From assembly GCF_010998615.1 (NCBI RefSeq), contig NZ_JAAEAH010000027.1:33017-97016 (forward strand): a stretch of DNA of 64,000 nucleotides, read 5' to 3'. How positions within the stretch are numbered: position 1 is the stretch's first letter; every line of letters begins with the position of its first letter. The notes under the pieces were generated by a model, which ran no database searches, was not told the DNA's origin, and was given only the letters and a program-made list of their open reading frames with translations. Made by a program: the position numbers and the translations under genes. Positions 56,609 through 64,000 of this stretch are shown here, one piece after another. This stretch comes from Myxococcus sp. CA023 (GTDB lineage: Bacteria; Myxococcota; Myxococcia; Myxococcales; Myxococcaceae).

Positions 56609-58159
56609 TCACTGGTTGGCCAGCGCCGTTCGCAGGCTGTCGAGCAGGTAGGAGTTGAGTTCCTCGCTCGACAGCTTCGGCTCCTCCCGGAGTCGGGCCC
56701 GGGCGAACTGTTGCCACTCGTGCAGCTCTCGCGGCGTCGGCTCGCGCTTCATGTTCGCCGGCATCCCCCGGTAGGCGTGGAACATGAATTCGTAGGCCTC
56801 CCGGATGAAGCGCTCGATGTTGAGCTCCGCGGGCTTGCTCATGCCCGTCAGCTCGCTACGCACCGCATCGCGGATGGCGTACTTGAGCTCCTCCGGGGTG
56901 ATGTCCGGGTTCTCCCGCCGCTTCTCCACCGCGAAGGCGCGCCAGGACTGCATCTCCTCGGGCGTGGGGGCGCGGGACGCTCCCAGGTAGCACAGCGACA
57001 CCCAGCCGATGGCCTCCATGATGAAGCCATCGATGTTCGCGGGAGACAGGGTGTCCATCCCCAACGCCTGCGCCCGGATGGCGTCGGTGATGGCGTGTCT
57101 GAGCTCTTCCGGCGTCATCTTCGGGTTCTCGGCGAGCTTCGCGGTGGCGAAGGCACGCCAGTGCGCCATCTCCGCCGGGGAGGCGTGGCGCGTCTTGCTC
57201 TCGTAGCACATCGAGACCCACCCGATGGCGTCTTCGATGAACCGATCGATGTTCGCGGGCGACGCGGAGTCCGTGCCCGTCATCTTCGCGCGGAGGGTAT
57301 CGGTGATGGCGTACTTGAGCGCCACTGGAGACATCTCCGGGTCCTCCCGCAGCTTCTCCGCCGCGAAGGCGCGCCAGTACGTCATCTCCGCTGGGGAAGC
57401 ATGACGCTCCTTGCCCTGGTAGCAGAGCGTGACCCACTTCACGGCGTCATCGATGAACTTGTCGACGTTCTCCGGTGACGTCGAGTCCATCTTCATCACC
57501 TTCGCCCGCACCGCGTCGATGATGGCGTACTTGAGTTCGTCCGGCTGGATATCGGGGTTCTCCCGCTTCTTCTCGGCGGCGAAGGCACGCCAATGGTGCA
57601 TGTCTTCTTCGGTGGCGTTACGCGACTTCCCCTCGTAGCACCAGGTCACCCAGCCGATGGCTCCGGAGATGTACAGGTCGATGTTCTCGACCGTCGCGAC
57701 ATCCAGCCCGTCCCGCTCGAGCCGCAGCTCGTTCGCGATGGCGGCGCGGACCTGCTCGGCGGTGATTTTGGGGTCGTTGGCGCGAAGCTCACGCGCGAAG
57801 CCCAGCCACTTGGACCGCTCCGGTCCGCGCGGCCACCGGTCGCCCTGGAAGATTTCCCGGTAGGCCTCGTCGACGCAGCGCGCCATGCGCTCATCGGTCA
57901 GCAGGCCCAGCAGGGAGGGGAGAACCTCCGTCGCATGGGCCGCCTGCTGCCTGGCGTTGGAAGGGCCCAGGGACTCGATGTTGTAGTGGCGGGCAGCCGC
58001 GACCGGCGCGGCACGCTGGGCCGGAATCACCGAGCCGAGCAGGTCCACGAACGCGCGGGCGGAGTTCATGTCCGCCACGGTCCGGACCTTGGACGCGGAG
58101 ACAGAAGGCAGACGCTCACCAATGCTCGTCACGAATCCCCCGGGCGAATGCGCTCTCAT
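56609..58159 (-). CDS. 72-residue tandem-repeat helical protein, unknown family
   Basis: 516 residues. After an N-terminal leader (1-60) with no signal peptide, it consists of about five full plus one partial repeat of 72 residues. Each repeat has a WRAFAxEKxRENPxM motif, xPEELKYAIxDAxRAK, SPANIDxFIxxAIGWVSxCYxGKxRxASPAEM. Repeats differ at many positions and all look amphipathic-helical, so it may form a superhelix. The Cys in xxCY recurs in successive repeats. I do not recognise a family. It could be a protein-binding scaffold. No enzymatic motif is visible. Confidence 0.78.
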   Translation of the reverse strand: MRAHSPGGFVTSIGERLPSVSASKVRTVADMNSARAFVDLLGSVIPAQRAAPVAAARHYNIESLGPSNARQQAAHATEVLPSLLGLLTDERMARCVDEAYREIFQGDRWPRGPERSKWLGFARELRANDPKITAEQVRAAIANELRLERDGLDVATVENIDLYISGAIGWVTWCYEGKSRNATEEDMHHWRAFAAEKKRENPDIQPDELKYAIIDAVRAKVMKMDSTSPENVDKFIDDAVKWVTLCYQGKERHASPAEMTYWRAFAAEKLREDPEMSPVALKYAITDTLRAKMTGTDSASPANIDRFIEDAIGWVSMCYESKTRHASPAEMAHWRAFATAKLAENPKMTPEELRHAITDAIRAQALGMDTLSPANIDGFIMEAIGWVSLCYLGASRAPTPEEMQSWRAFAVEKRRENPDITPEELKYAIRDAVRSELTGMSKPAELNIERFIREAYEFMFHAYRGMPANMKREPTPRELHEWQQFARARLREEPKLSSEELNSYLLDSLRTALANQ

Positions 58160-58334
58160 TGCCTCGGGTGGATTAAGAAGCCGGGCCGGGGGGCGATAGG
58201 CCCTTTTTCAAGAAATGGCATCTGCCAGCGCGGGCCCCTCCTTCGTGGACTTCCTGGTGAAGGCGTTCAGGCGCCAGGACCTGACTCGGAAGCGCGCAGC
58301 GGGATGAGCGCATCGAACCGACGGACAGGTGCCT

Positions 58335-58625
58335 TCAGTCGCAGTACCTGTACATCGTCCCCAATGAGCATCCCATGCGCTTGCCGGTCCCCTTGCAGGG
58401 CGGTCCGTCCTTCATCGCCTTGTCCTTGGCGATGACAGCCTGCAGGCTGTCTCCCTGGGTCCAGTAGAGGCACTCGTACACCGGCCCCCCCGCCGGGCAA
58501 CAGCCGCAGCCACAGGCTTCATACGTATCGCCGACATCGGGCGGAGCGCCCTGTGCCGTAATGGGGTGAGGCATTGGGGCGTTACACCCCACCGTGAACG
58601 CCAGTAGCACTCGCAACGCACGCAT
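58335..58625 (-). CDS. Small Cys-rich lipoprotein, unknown family
   Basis: 96 residues from MRALRVLLAFTVGC, a lipoprotein signal (VGC, Cys about 14). The mature part has about nine more Cys (YEACGCGCCPAGG, YECLYW, GPPCKG, RMGCSLG, YRYCD), so several disulfides are likely. Not homologous to anything I recognise. It is divergent from the esterase gene. Real by signal peptide and Cys pattern. Confidence 0.6.
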   Translation of the reverse strand: MRALRVLLAFTVGCNAPMPHPITAQGAPPDVGDTYEACGCGCCPAGGPVYECLYWTQGDSLQAVIAKDKAMKDGPPCKGTGKRMGCSLGTMYRYCD

Positions 58626-58719
58626 GTGGGGACAATAGGGGCACCCCGCGGGCGTGCCCATCCACCCGTTGCCTGACGGCTGCTTTGCGGGTGTCACACC
58701 CATCCGGTATGGAACGCGC

Positions 58720-59709
58720 ATGACTCGCCCGACCTCATCGACGGACTTCGATCCACACCTGGCCCCCCTCCTCCCGCCGCTGAAGGGGTATGTGCCCTTG
58801 CAGATGACGTTGGAGCAGCTCGAGCACTTCCGCCGGTTGAGCCATGTGACCCGGGAAACGCTGATTGGCGACGCGCAGGTCAGCTGCGTTGACTACAGCA
58901 TCCCCGGATACCAGGGCGCCGAAATCGTGGTCTCGGTCATTGCCCGGCAAGGCCACTCGGTTCCCGGTCCCGCCGTCTATCACATCCATGGCGGCGGCAT
59001 GGTGATGGGCACCCGCTTCGCGGGGGCGAAACCGCTCGTGGAGTGGGCGCTCCGCCATGATGCGGTCTGTGTCACCGTCGAGTACCGGCTGGCGCCCGAG
59101 CATCCAGCCCCCACCCTGGTGGAGGACTGCTACGCCGGGCTGGCGTGGATGGCGGCGCACGCGGACATGCTCCGGTTTGATCCGAATCAACTGGTCATCT
59201 TCGGCGGGAGCGGCGGCGGAGGGCTCGCGGCGGGCACCACGCTTCTGGCTCGGGACCGGCAGGGTCCTCGGCTGCTGGGCCAACTTCTGCAATGCCCGAT
59301 GCTGGATGACCGGAACGAGACGGAATCCGCACACCGATACGATGGCGTCGGCGTCTGGGACCGCACCAGCAATCTGACCGCCTGGAGAGCCGTGCTGGGA
59401 GACCGCTGCGGAGGGACCGAGGTGTCTCCGTATTCCGCGCCCGCGCGAGCATCGGACTTGAGCGGACTGCCGCCCACCTTCATCGACGTCGGAGGAGCGG
59501 AGACGTTTCGAGATGAAGCTGTCGCCTATGCCCGCGGAATCCTGGCGGCGGGTGGTGAGTGCGAGCTGCACGTCTGGGGCGGAGCCTTCCATGGCTTCTA
59601 TGACATCGCCCCGCAGTCTGACCTGGCGCGCGCATGCATCGCGGCACGCGACGCGTGGCTCGCACGGATGTTCGCCCGCGGCGCCATGAGCCCGTGTCCT
59701 CCGAAATGA
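58720..59709 (+). CDS. HSL-type alpha/beta hydrolase (esterase/lipase)
   Basis: 329 residues from MTRPTSSTDF. Oxyanion motif YHIHGGGMVMG (HGGG, about 88-94), nucleophile elbow FGGSGGGGLAAG (GGSGG; GDSAG is usual in the family), acid residue region DVGGAETFRDEAVAYA and the catalytic His in GGAFHGFYD. Length and order fit the HSL/bHSL family. It should hydrolyse short acyl esters in the cytoplasm. The changed GDSAG motif is the only oddity. It is divergent from the Cys-rich lipoprotein. Confidence 0.87.
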   Translation: MTRPTSSTDFDPHLAPLLPPLKGYVPLQMTLEQLEHFRRLSHVTRETLIGDAQVSCVDYSIPGYQGAEIVVSVIARQGHSVPGPAVYHIHGGGMVMGTRFAGAKPLVEWALRHDAVCVTVEYRLAPEHPAPTLVEDCYAGLAWMAAHADMLRFDPNQLVIFGGSGGGGLAAGTTLLARDRQGPRLLGQLLQCPMLDDRNETESAHRYDGVGVWDRTSNLTAWRAVLGDRCGGTEVSPYSAPARASDLSGLPPTFIDVGGAETFRDEAVAYARGILAAGGECELHVWGGAFHGFYDIAPQSDLARACIAARDAWLARMFARGAMSPCPPK

Positions 59710-59816
59710 AAATGAAGTTGGCTCAACGGGCTGCTGGCGGGCCGTGTATCTAAGGCACCTGCCACTCCGTCATCGCTGCCCTACGTTTCCCCCTCTTGCT
59801 TCCAGGAATTCCCCCC

Positions 59817-60737
59817 ATGCTCCATGCGCACCGCGTCCCACGAGTCCTGGCCTTCGCCCTGCTCCCATTCCTCTCCGCCTGTTCCTCTTCCGAATGCACG
59901 GAGAACCGCGACTGCGCGTCCCGTGGACCGGACATCGTCTGTGTGGAGGAGACTTGCGTTCAGGCCGCCTTGCCCGACTCGGGAACCGTCGACGCGGGCC
60001 TCGAAGACTCTGGGGTGGACGCGGGTTCGACGGAGCCGGGCTCGGATGACGGTGGCGTGGACGCAGGCTCGGGCGATGCCGGCGCTCCGGACTCGGGCAC
60101 GGATGCCGGGAGTTCCGCGCCGGAGGCTTCGCTGCGCATCACGGAGATCAACCCGTACGTTCAGCAGGAACTCATCGAGCTGGTGGCCGTCACCGGTGGT
60201 TCGCTGACGGGCATCTCCCTCAAGGAGCTCACCAACTCCGACTTCACCTTCACTTTCCCTCAGGGCTACACGGTGGAGACGGGCGCGGTGTTGGTCCTCC
60301 ACCTTCGCGGTACCTGCACGGATGCCCCTGGGAACCCGGCCTCCTGTGGCCAGGCCGCCCCATTCACCGCCGGGGCATGGGACTTCAGCATGCCGGGTTC
60401 GCTGAGCTACTCCGGCAAGGTCTTCGAACTCTTCGCGTCGGATGGCACCCCCATTGACGGCGTTCCATTCGTCCGAGCCTCCGGGGAGATGCCGTCCAAC
60501 ATCGTCGCCGCGGTCCAGCGCCTGCAGGCAGACCGGGTCTGGGACCCGACGCCTTGTGTGCATGACCTCCAGACAGGGTTCGCCCGTGACCGGTACTGCC
60601 GCAACATCGCTGTGGACTGGTCCAACATGAACGCGGACGCAAACGTCATGCGCATCGCCGGGGACTCGCCGCTGACGACGCCCGGGACTCGGTCGCAGTG
60701 GAGCAGCCCACTGCCTTCACGCTGGGGCACCTACTAA
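59817..60737 (+). CDS. Lipoprotein with D/S/G-rich linker and lamin-tail-like domain
   Basis: 306 residues from MLHAHRVPRV (AGGA upstream). Lipobox LSAC, then Cys-rich stretch (CTENRDCASRGPDIVCVEETC), then a low-complexity linker rich in Asp, Ser and Gly (about 50-105), then a beta-rich domain with LRITEINPYVQQELIELVAV..GSLTGISLKELTNSDFTF typical of lamin-tail (LTD) domains. It should be surface-exposed. Function unknown; LTD domains often bind nucleic acid or act as display modules. Confidence 0.7.
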   Translation: MLHAHRVPRVLAFALLPFLSACSSSECTENRDCASRGPDIVCVEETCVQAALPDSGTVDAGLEDSGVDAGSTEPGSDDGGVDAGSGDAGAPDSGTDAGSSAPEASLRITEINPYVQQELIELVAVTGGSLTGISLKELTNSDFTFTFPQGYTVETGAVLVLHLRGTCTDAPGNPASCGQAAPFTAGAWDFSMPGSLSYSGKVFELFASDGTPIDGVPFVRASGEMPSNIVAAVQRLQADRVWDPTPCVHDLQTGFARDRYCRNIAVDWSNMNADANVMRIAGDSPLTTPGTRSQWSSPLPSRWGTY

Positions 60738-61184
60738 CGAGGTCGGCTCCGGACGCCGCAAGGAGAGAGCATGTCGCGGCACTGACGCTCGTATTCCAGC
60801 TCGCCGCCAGTCTGGCGCCCGCGCTCGGCATCGTGGCAGTGGCCGCGCTTGCCCTTCTCCTTCTGCCCGCCGTGCCAGGCACCGCCCGCTGAAAGAGAAG
60901 CGATGGCCTTGCCCCCCGCGCTACCAGTCTCTTCGGGTGTCCAGGCGGCGGCTGACTCCGCGTGAGCCCCCCATGGCCATTGCACAGAGGGCGACTGGGG
61001 CCCCATGGCGGACGAACTGGCCTGTTCGTTTCGCCAGCGCATCCTCAGCAGGGGAAGAAGCGCATGCGGTAGCGCGTCTCGCCTTCGGAGGCCCCCCGCG
61101 TGCGACGTGGGGCTCCAGTTGCAACACCCGCTCACCCAGGGAGCGACGACCGCCAGGTGACGCATGGGCCTCCTGTCGGCGCCC
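60738..61184. other. Intergenic region, possible gene remnants
   Basis: 447 bp without a supported gene. One plus-strand stretch (about 60775-60892) encodes a hydrophobic run LTLVFQLAASLAPALGIVAVAALALLLLP, which could be the tail of a lost membrane transporter gene, but it lacks a start. No confident assignment. Confidence 0.4.
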
Positions 61185-61523
61185 TCATGCCGGCGAGACG
61201 GGGGCCGATGCCTTGCCCTTGAGCAAGGCCAGCAGTCCGGCGAGCAGCCCGACCCCAGGCGAGCCTCCAAGGAGCGCTGCCCCCAGGATGGCCCGCGCGT
61301 AGTCGTCCCCTGTCGGTGCGCCCGACGCTTCGGGGGAACTGAACATCCACAAATAGGCTGATACGCCCACCACCACCGTGGCGGCTCCGGAAATCAGCAG
61401 GAACCGCTTCCACGAGCCGCGCCCCTTTCGCACCGCGAACAGGTGGATGAGGAGTGACACGGCCCCGAGCACGCCCCCGCCAAGGAGCGCCAGAAAGAAA
61501 GACCCGATGACGAAGATTCCCAT
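61185..61523 (-). CDS. Small membrane protein, unknown family
   Basis: 112 residues from MGIFVIGSFF (AGGA upstream); ATG 61550 in frame is the alternative. Three hydrophobic segments: FVIGSFFLALLGGGVLGAVSLLI, FLLISGAATVVVGVSAYLWMF and ILGAALLGGSPGVGLLAGLLALL. Between them KGRGSWKR is a basic cytoplasmic loop. I do not recognise the family. It is the last gene before the mobile-element block. Confidence 0.5.
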   Translation of the reverse strand: MGIFVIGSFFLALLGGGVLGAVSLLIHLFAVRKGRGSWKRFLLISGAATVVVGVSAYLWMFSSPEASGAPTGDDYARAILGAALLGGSPGVGLLAGLLALLKGKASAPVSPA

Positions 61524-61565
61524 GGCGCAGCATCCTAAACGCCCAATCATGAATCTCGCACGCGC

Positions 61566-62047
61566 TCAGGCGGCGCGCCGCAGATGGACCTTGCGGAGGA
61601 TAGGACTGGCACGCCGCTGGGCGTTGCGAGCGTGCAGGTAGGCATGGACGCGCCGAATGAGCTTCTGGAGGGTGCGGCAGCGATGGTTGCGAGTGACGTT
61701 GGCGTGGAGGTCCAGCCGGACGCGCTCAATGCGATTGGCGTCCGGACAGTAAGGCGGCAGGACGTGGAGGACAATCCGGCCACCGAGTTGATTGAGCGCC
61801 TTTCTCGTCTTCTGGCTGCTGTGGATGGAGGCGTTGTCCAGGATGAGGTGGATTCGTGGGGCGCCAGGGTACTCACCGGCGATGCGCCAAAGCAGTTGGA
61901 TGAAGAGTGGGCTGGCCTTCGACTTGCCTTCCACCCAGGTGAGGCGGCCCGTCTTCGAGTCCAGGGCGCCGGCCAGGTATCGCTTCTTGTTGTTGCCTGG
62001 CGTGAGCACCACCCTGCGCTGGCCGGGCAGGCACCTGTCACGTCCCC
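61566..62047 (-). pseudogene. IS630-family transposase, C-terminal part, cut by an IS3 element
   Basis: The 148-residue frame from 62012, plus upstream in-frame sequence to the IS3 edge (GYTRGRDRCLPGQRRVVLTPGNNKK), matches the DDE half of IS630 transposases: KRYLAGALDSKTGRLTWVEG, LILDNASIHSSQKTRKAL (the second D), LPPYCPDANRIERVRLDLH (PDxNxxE, final E). The N-terminal HTH part and first D region are absent; the reading frame ends at the left end of the IS3 element at 62047. The missing N-terminal part is not found on the other side of the IS3. Confidence 0.85.
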
Positions 62048-62101
62048 TGGTGTAGCCCCCTGAAGAGTCGGACAGGCTCGTTCGGCTAGAAAGCGAGTCT
62101 G

Positions 62102-62499
62102 ATGATGGAGAAGAAGGCCCAAGAAGGAGCCCCGGGAGAGGCCGAGGGAGGCCAGCGTCGCCGCCGGTACTCGGCGGAGGAGAAGCTGCGCCTGGTGGCC
62201 GAGTGCGAGGTGCCCGGCAGCAGCGTGTCCCTGGTGGCCCGCAAGTACGGCATCAATGCGAGCCTGCTGTTCCGGTGGCGGCAGTTGAAGGAGTCGGGCG
62301 GCGTCTCGGGGCTGCAGGCCGGTGAGGCCGTGGTGCCCGAGTCGGAGGTGCAGGCGCTCAAGGCCCAGGTGCGCGAGCTGCAGCGGTTGTTGGGCAAGAA
62401 GACGCAGGAAGCCGAAATCCTCCGGGACGCGGTGGAGCTGGCGCGCGAAAAAAACTACTGTCGCCCGCGGCCTTGTCCAAGCTGGGAGGCATTCTGTGA
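62102..62499 (+). pseudogene. IS3 orfA with a one-base-short A-run
   Basis: Encodes the HTH protein (RRYSAEEKLRLVAECEVPGSSVSLVARKYGINASLLFRWRQL) plus a leucine-zipper-like helix (LKAQVRELQRLLGKKTQEAEIL). At 62448-62454 there are seven A. As it stands the frame does not end here but runs on to 62980 with no homology. With eight A it would read REKKLLSPAALSKLGGIL and stop at 62497-62499, exactly overlapping the orfB GTG. So this copy is probably one base short, unless transcriptional or translational slippage corrects it. Confidence 0.72.
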
Positions 62500-63320
62500 G
62501 CGCGGTGGCTCGGGCGCTGGCCGTAGCCCGCTCCTCGCTGCACCGCCCCCTTTCGTTTCGGCAGCCCCGCCGGCCGGACGCCCAGTCCGACGCCGAAGTC
62601 CTCGAGGAGTTGAAGGCTGTTGTCGGGCAGCGAGCCACCTACGGCTACCGCAGGGCGTGCGCTGTCCTCAACCGGCAGCGCCGGGCCGAGGGCAAGCCCG
62701 GCGTCAACCACAAGCGTGCCTACCGCCTCATGCGTCAGGGCCAGTTGCTGCTGCAGCGCCACACCGGCAAGCCGACGCGCACGCACGAAGGAAAGGTGGT
62801 GATGCTCAAGTCCAACCTGCGTTGGTGCTCGGACGGCTTCGAGGTGCGCTGCTGGAATGGCGAGCGCGTCCACGTGGCCTTCAGCCTGGACTGCTGCGAC
62901 CGCGAAGCCATCGCCTTCCAGGCCTCCGCTCAACCTCCCACCTCGCTCACCATTCAGGACCTGATGGCCGAGACGCTTGAGGCTCGCTTCGGGCCGGGCA
63001 CCGCCAAGGCGCCTCACCCGGTGGACTGGCTGTCGGACAACGGCCCCGTCTACACCGCCAAGGACACTCGCGACTTCGGCCAGCGCCTCGGCCTGCGGGT
63101 GTGCACCACGCCCGCCTACTCCCCTCAGAGCAACGGCATGGCCGAGGCCTTCGTGAAGACTTTCAAGCGCGACTACGTCTTCGTCAATGAGCTGCCCTCG
63201 GCCGCCCACCTCTTGGCGTGCCTCCCTGTCTGGTTCGACGACTACAACCGCTGTCATCCGCACCGCGGGCTCAAGATGAGGTCACCCCGCGAGTTCCGCA
63301 CTGCTAATTCACAACCCTGA
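62496..63320 (+). CDS. IS3 orfB, DDE integrase/transposase
   Basis: 274 residues from GTG 62496 in the GTGA overlap with the restored orfA stop. VSAVARALAVARSSLHRP opening, then the HTH_21 region (ATYGYRRACAVLNRQRR), and the rve core with DDE residues: WCSDGFEVRCWNG (D), DWLSDNGPVYTAKD (second D), YSPQSNGMAEAFVKTFKRDY (final E). Family: RNase H-fold strand transfer. It is intact, but relation to orfA is shifted (see orfA), which should lower fusion-protein synthesis. Confidence 0.85.
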   Translation: MSAVARALAVARSSLHRPLSFRQPRRPDAQSDAEVLEELKAVVGQRATYGYRRACAVLNRQRRAEGKPGVNHKRAYRLMRQGQLLLQRHTGKPTRTHEGKVVMLKSNLRWCSDGFEVRCWNGERVHVAFSLDCCDREAIAFQASAQPPTSLTIQDLMAETLEARFGPGTAKAPHPVDWLSDNGPVYTAKDTRDFGQRLGLRVCTTPAYSPQSNGMAEAFVKTFKRDYVFVNELPSAAHLLACLPVWFDDYNRCHPHRGLKMRSPREFRTANSQP

Positions 63321-63371
63321 GCTGTCCGATTTGACGGGGGCAACTCCACGTCGGACTTGGGCCAGAGGGGC

Positions 63372-63872
63372 TCAGGGAAGCGGGAACAGCCCAGTTCGAC
63401 CGACCGTGGCGCTTCCCGTGAACTCCTGAACCTGCAGCGCCTGTCTGGCGGTCCCGAGCGGTAGTTCGATGTTCTCGACGATGAGGAACTGCCCCATCTC
63501 GCTCAGGCTAGAAAGGTGCTGGAGGAAGTGCTCCTTCAAGGGACTCTGGGCCAAGACGGCCTCATCCGGTGCCAGCGCTCCGCCCCGTGTGCCCTGGGGG
63601 TCGCGATAGGTTAGGAGTGGCGTGTCGAAGACGAGGAAGCCCGGGTGGGGCAGGCCTCGCTCCCTACAGTAGATGAGCAGTGCCACCTTGAAGGCCGCAT
63701 GCGTAATCGCCCGCACGCCCTTGCCGTTGTCGCCTCGCCGCTTCCCATTCAGGCGAATGTCGTAGTCCTGCTCGTCGAAAGAGACCTGGGGTTGACCGGG
63801 AAACCTCCATGCCTGCAAGACCCTTCCAACCACCTGAGCGAAGCCGTGAGTCGCCGTCCCATCGGCACCCAC
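63372..63872 (-). pseudogene. C-terminal fragment of an SMC/RecF-like ATPase
   Basis: 166 residues with a GTG start; the frame is closed by TAG a few codons upstream. The pattern GKGVRAITHAAFKVALLIYC..RGLPHPGFLVFDTPLLTYRDP matches the Walker B/D-loop end of SMC-like or AAA_23-type ATPases (usually HAAFxxxLLxYC, GFxxLDxPL). The Walker A half and coiled coil are missing. It probably comes from a larger chromosome-maintenance or defence ATPase now disrupted by the mobile elements. Family name is uncertain. Confidence 0.55.
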
Positions 63873-63920
63873 GTCTAAACCGCCTCGACGAATCCCCTAA
63901 ACCTCGGAACGGTTGTTCCA

Positions 63921-64000
63921 ATGAAGGGGGTGGTGGTGATGGGGCAGCAGCCATTCAGGCTGACGCCCGAGCAGATGGAGGAGCGGCGATTGTTCGCCGC
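63921..64000 (+). CDS. Start of an IS630-type transposase gene (partial)
   Basis: From ATG 63921 (or 63939) the frame reads MGQQPFRLTPEQMEERRLFAA and leaves the window. LTPEQMEERR is the opening of the winged-helix domain of IS630-family transposases. It is on the opposite strand to the IS630 remnant at 61.6-62.0 kb and so is a different copy. Only about 27 codons are visible, so family is tentative. Confidence 0.55.
   Translation, partial: MKGVVVMGQQPFRLTPEQMEERRLFA

Larger units (their letters stand above)
62048..63348 (+). mobile_element. IS3-family insertion sequence (about 1.30 kb)
   Basis: Ends inferred from imperfect terminal inverted repeats: left TGGTGTAGCCCCC...TCGGACAG at 62048-62075, right end the inverse of TGGAGTTGCCCCC...TCGGACAG, finishing at 63348. 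It contains orfA and orfB of an IS3 transposase. Flanking bases show no direct target duplication (CCC left, CGT right), so a rearrangement after insertion is likely. Boundaries are by eye. Confidence 0.72.

Noticed and set aside
56609..58159. Repeat region as a possible CRISPR array or DNA satellite
   Set aside because: The 216-bp period is coding and in frame with divergent protein repeats, so the repeats are of protein origin.
60698..60892. Plus-strand ORF overlapping the end of the LTD lipoprotein gene, ending in a hydrophobic run
   Set aside because: It starts inside another gene in a different frame. At most the tail is a remnant, too short to name.

Overview
The window looks like chromosomal DNA of a myxobacterium, most likely family Myxococcaceae (Myxococcus, Corallococcus or a close relative). 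The reasons are very high GC, strong third-position GC bias, many lipoproteins, an Oar-like TonB-dependent receptor, multi-bladed WD40, NHL and BNR propellers, a CHAT-domain TPR protein and an NrfHA pair. I recognise no tRNA, rRNA, CRISPR array or replication origin. Genus assignment is inference, because there is no marker gene.

Layout: 0-6.6 kb (minus strand) holds the start of a ProV/OpuAA-type betaine ABC ATPase coupled to an outer-membrane porin, a 14-blade WD40 lipoprotein and a TonB-dependent receptor. 6.9-14.2 kb (plus) holds a berberine-bridge-type flavin oxidoreductase, a SAM methyltransferase, a 7TMR-DISM/chemoreceptor hybrid, a collapsed methyltransferase remnant and an NHL-propeller lipoprotein. 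14.3-16.8 kb is a SUV3-type helicase. 16.9-20.1 kb is a decaying minus-strand stress/redox operon: truncated pirin, a hydrolase that looks like an in-frame fusion of two isochorismatase-type genes, an FMN reductase, an OsmC pseudogene and a zinc-free quinone reductase. 20.3-28 kb has a 5'-nucleotidase lipoprotein, a TauE exporter diverging from a TetR-MFS operon with a 22-bp palindromic operator, an intact pirin and a ferritin-like lipoprotein.

28.3-31.3 kb is the most system-like locus. A LuxR-type regulator converges on a three-gene operon encoding a LuxI-fold N-acyltransferase, a heme-oxygenase-like diiron protein and a DUF3892 protein. 31.5-48.9 kb is mixed: FolD, an S8 protease lipoprotein, VOC protein, D-aminoacylase, EEP-family phosphohydrolase, an M57-like lipoprotein lacking its catalytic Glu, a kinase, a 2OG-Fe(II) dioxygenase, a fragment homologous to the S8 protease C-terminus, EamA/AraC, NrfHA, DUF2147 and BioY.

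48.9-53.8 kb is a tight operon: sigma factor, membrane anti-sigma-like protein, small secreted protein and a TPR-CHAT protease with an intact His/Cys dyad. It is followed by a BNR-repeat secreted protein and a protein built from 72-residue tandem repeats that I do not recognise. 58.3-61.5 kb has small lipoproteins, an HSL-type esterase and a membrane protein. The right end (61.5-64 kb) is mobile-element debris: the 3' part of an IS630 transposase, a 1.3-kb IS3-family element whose orfA carries an A-run one base short, an SMC-like ATPase fragment and the start of another IS630-type transposase.
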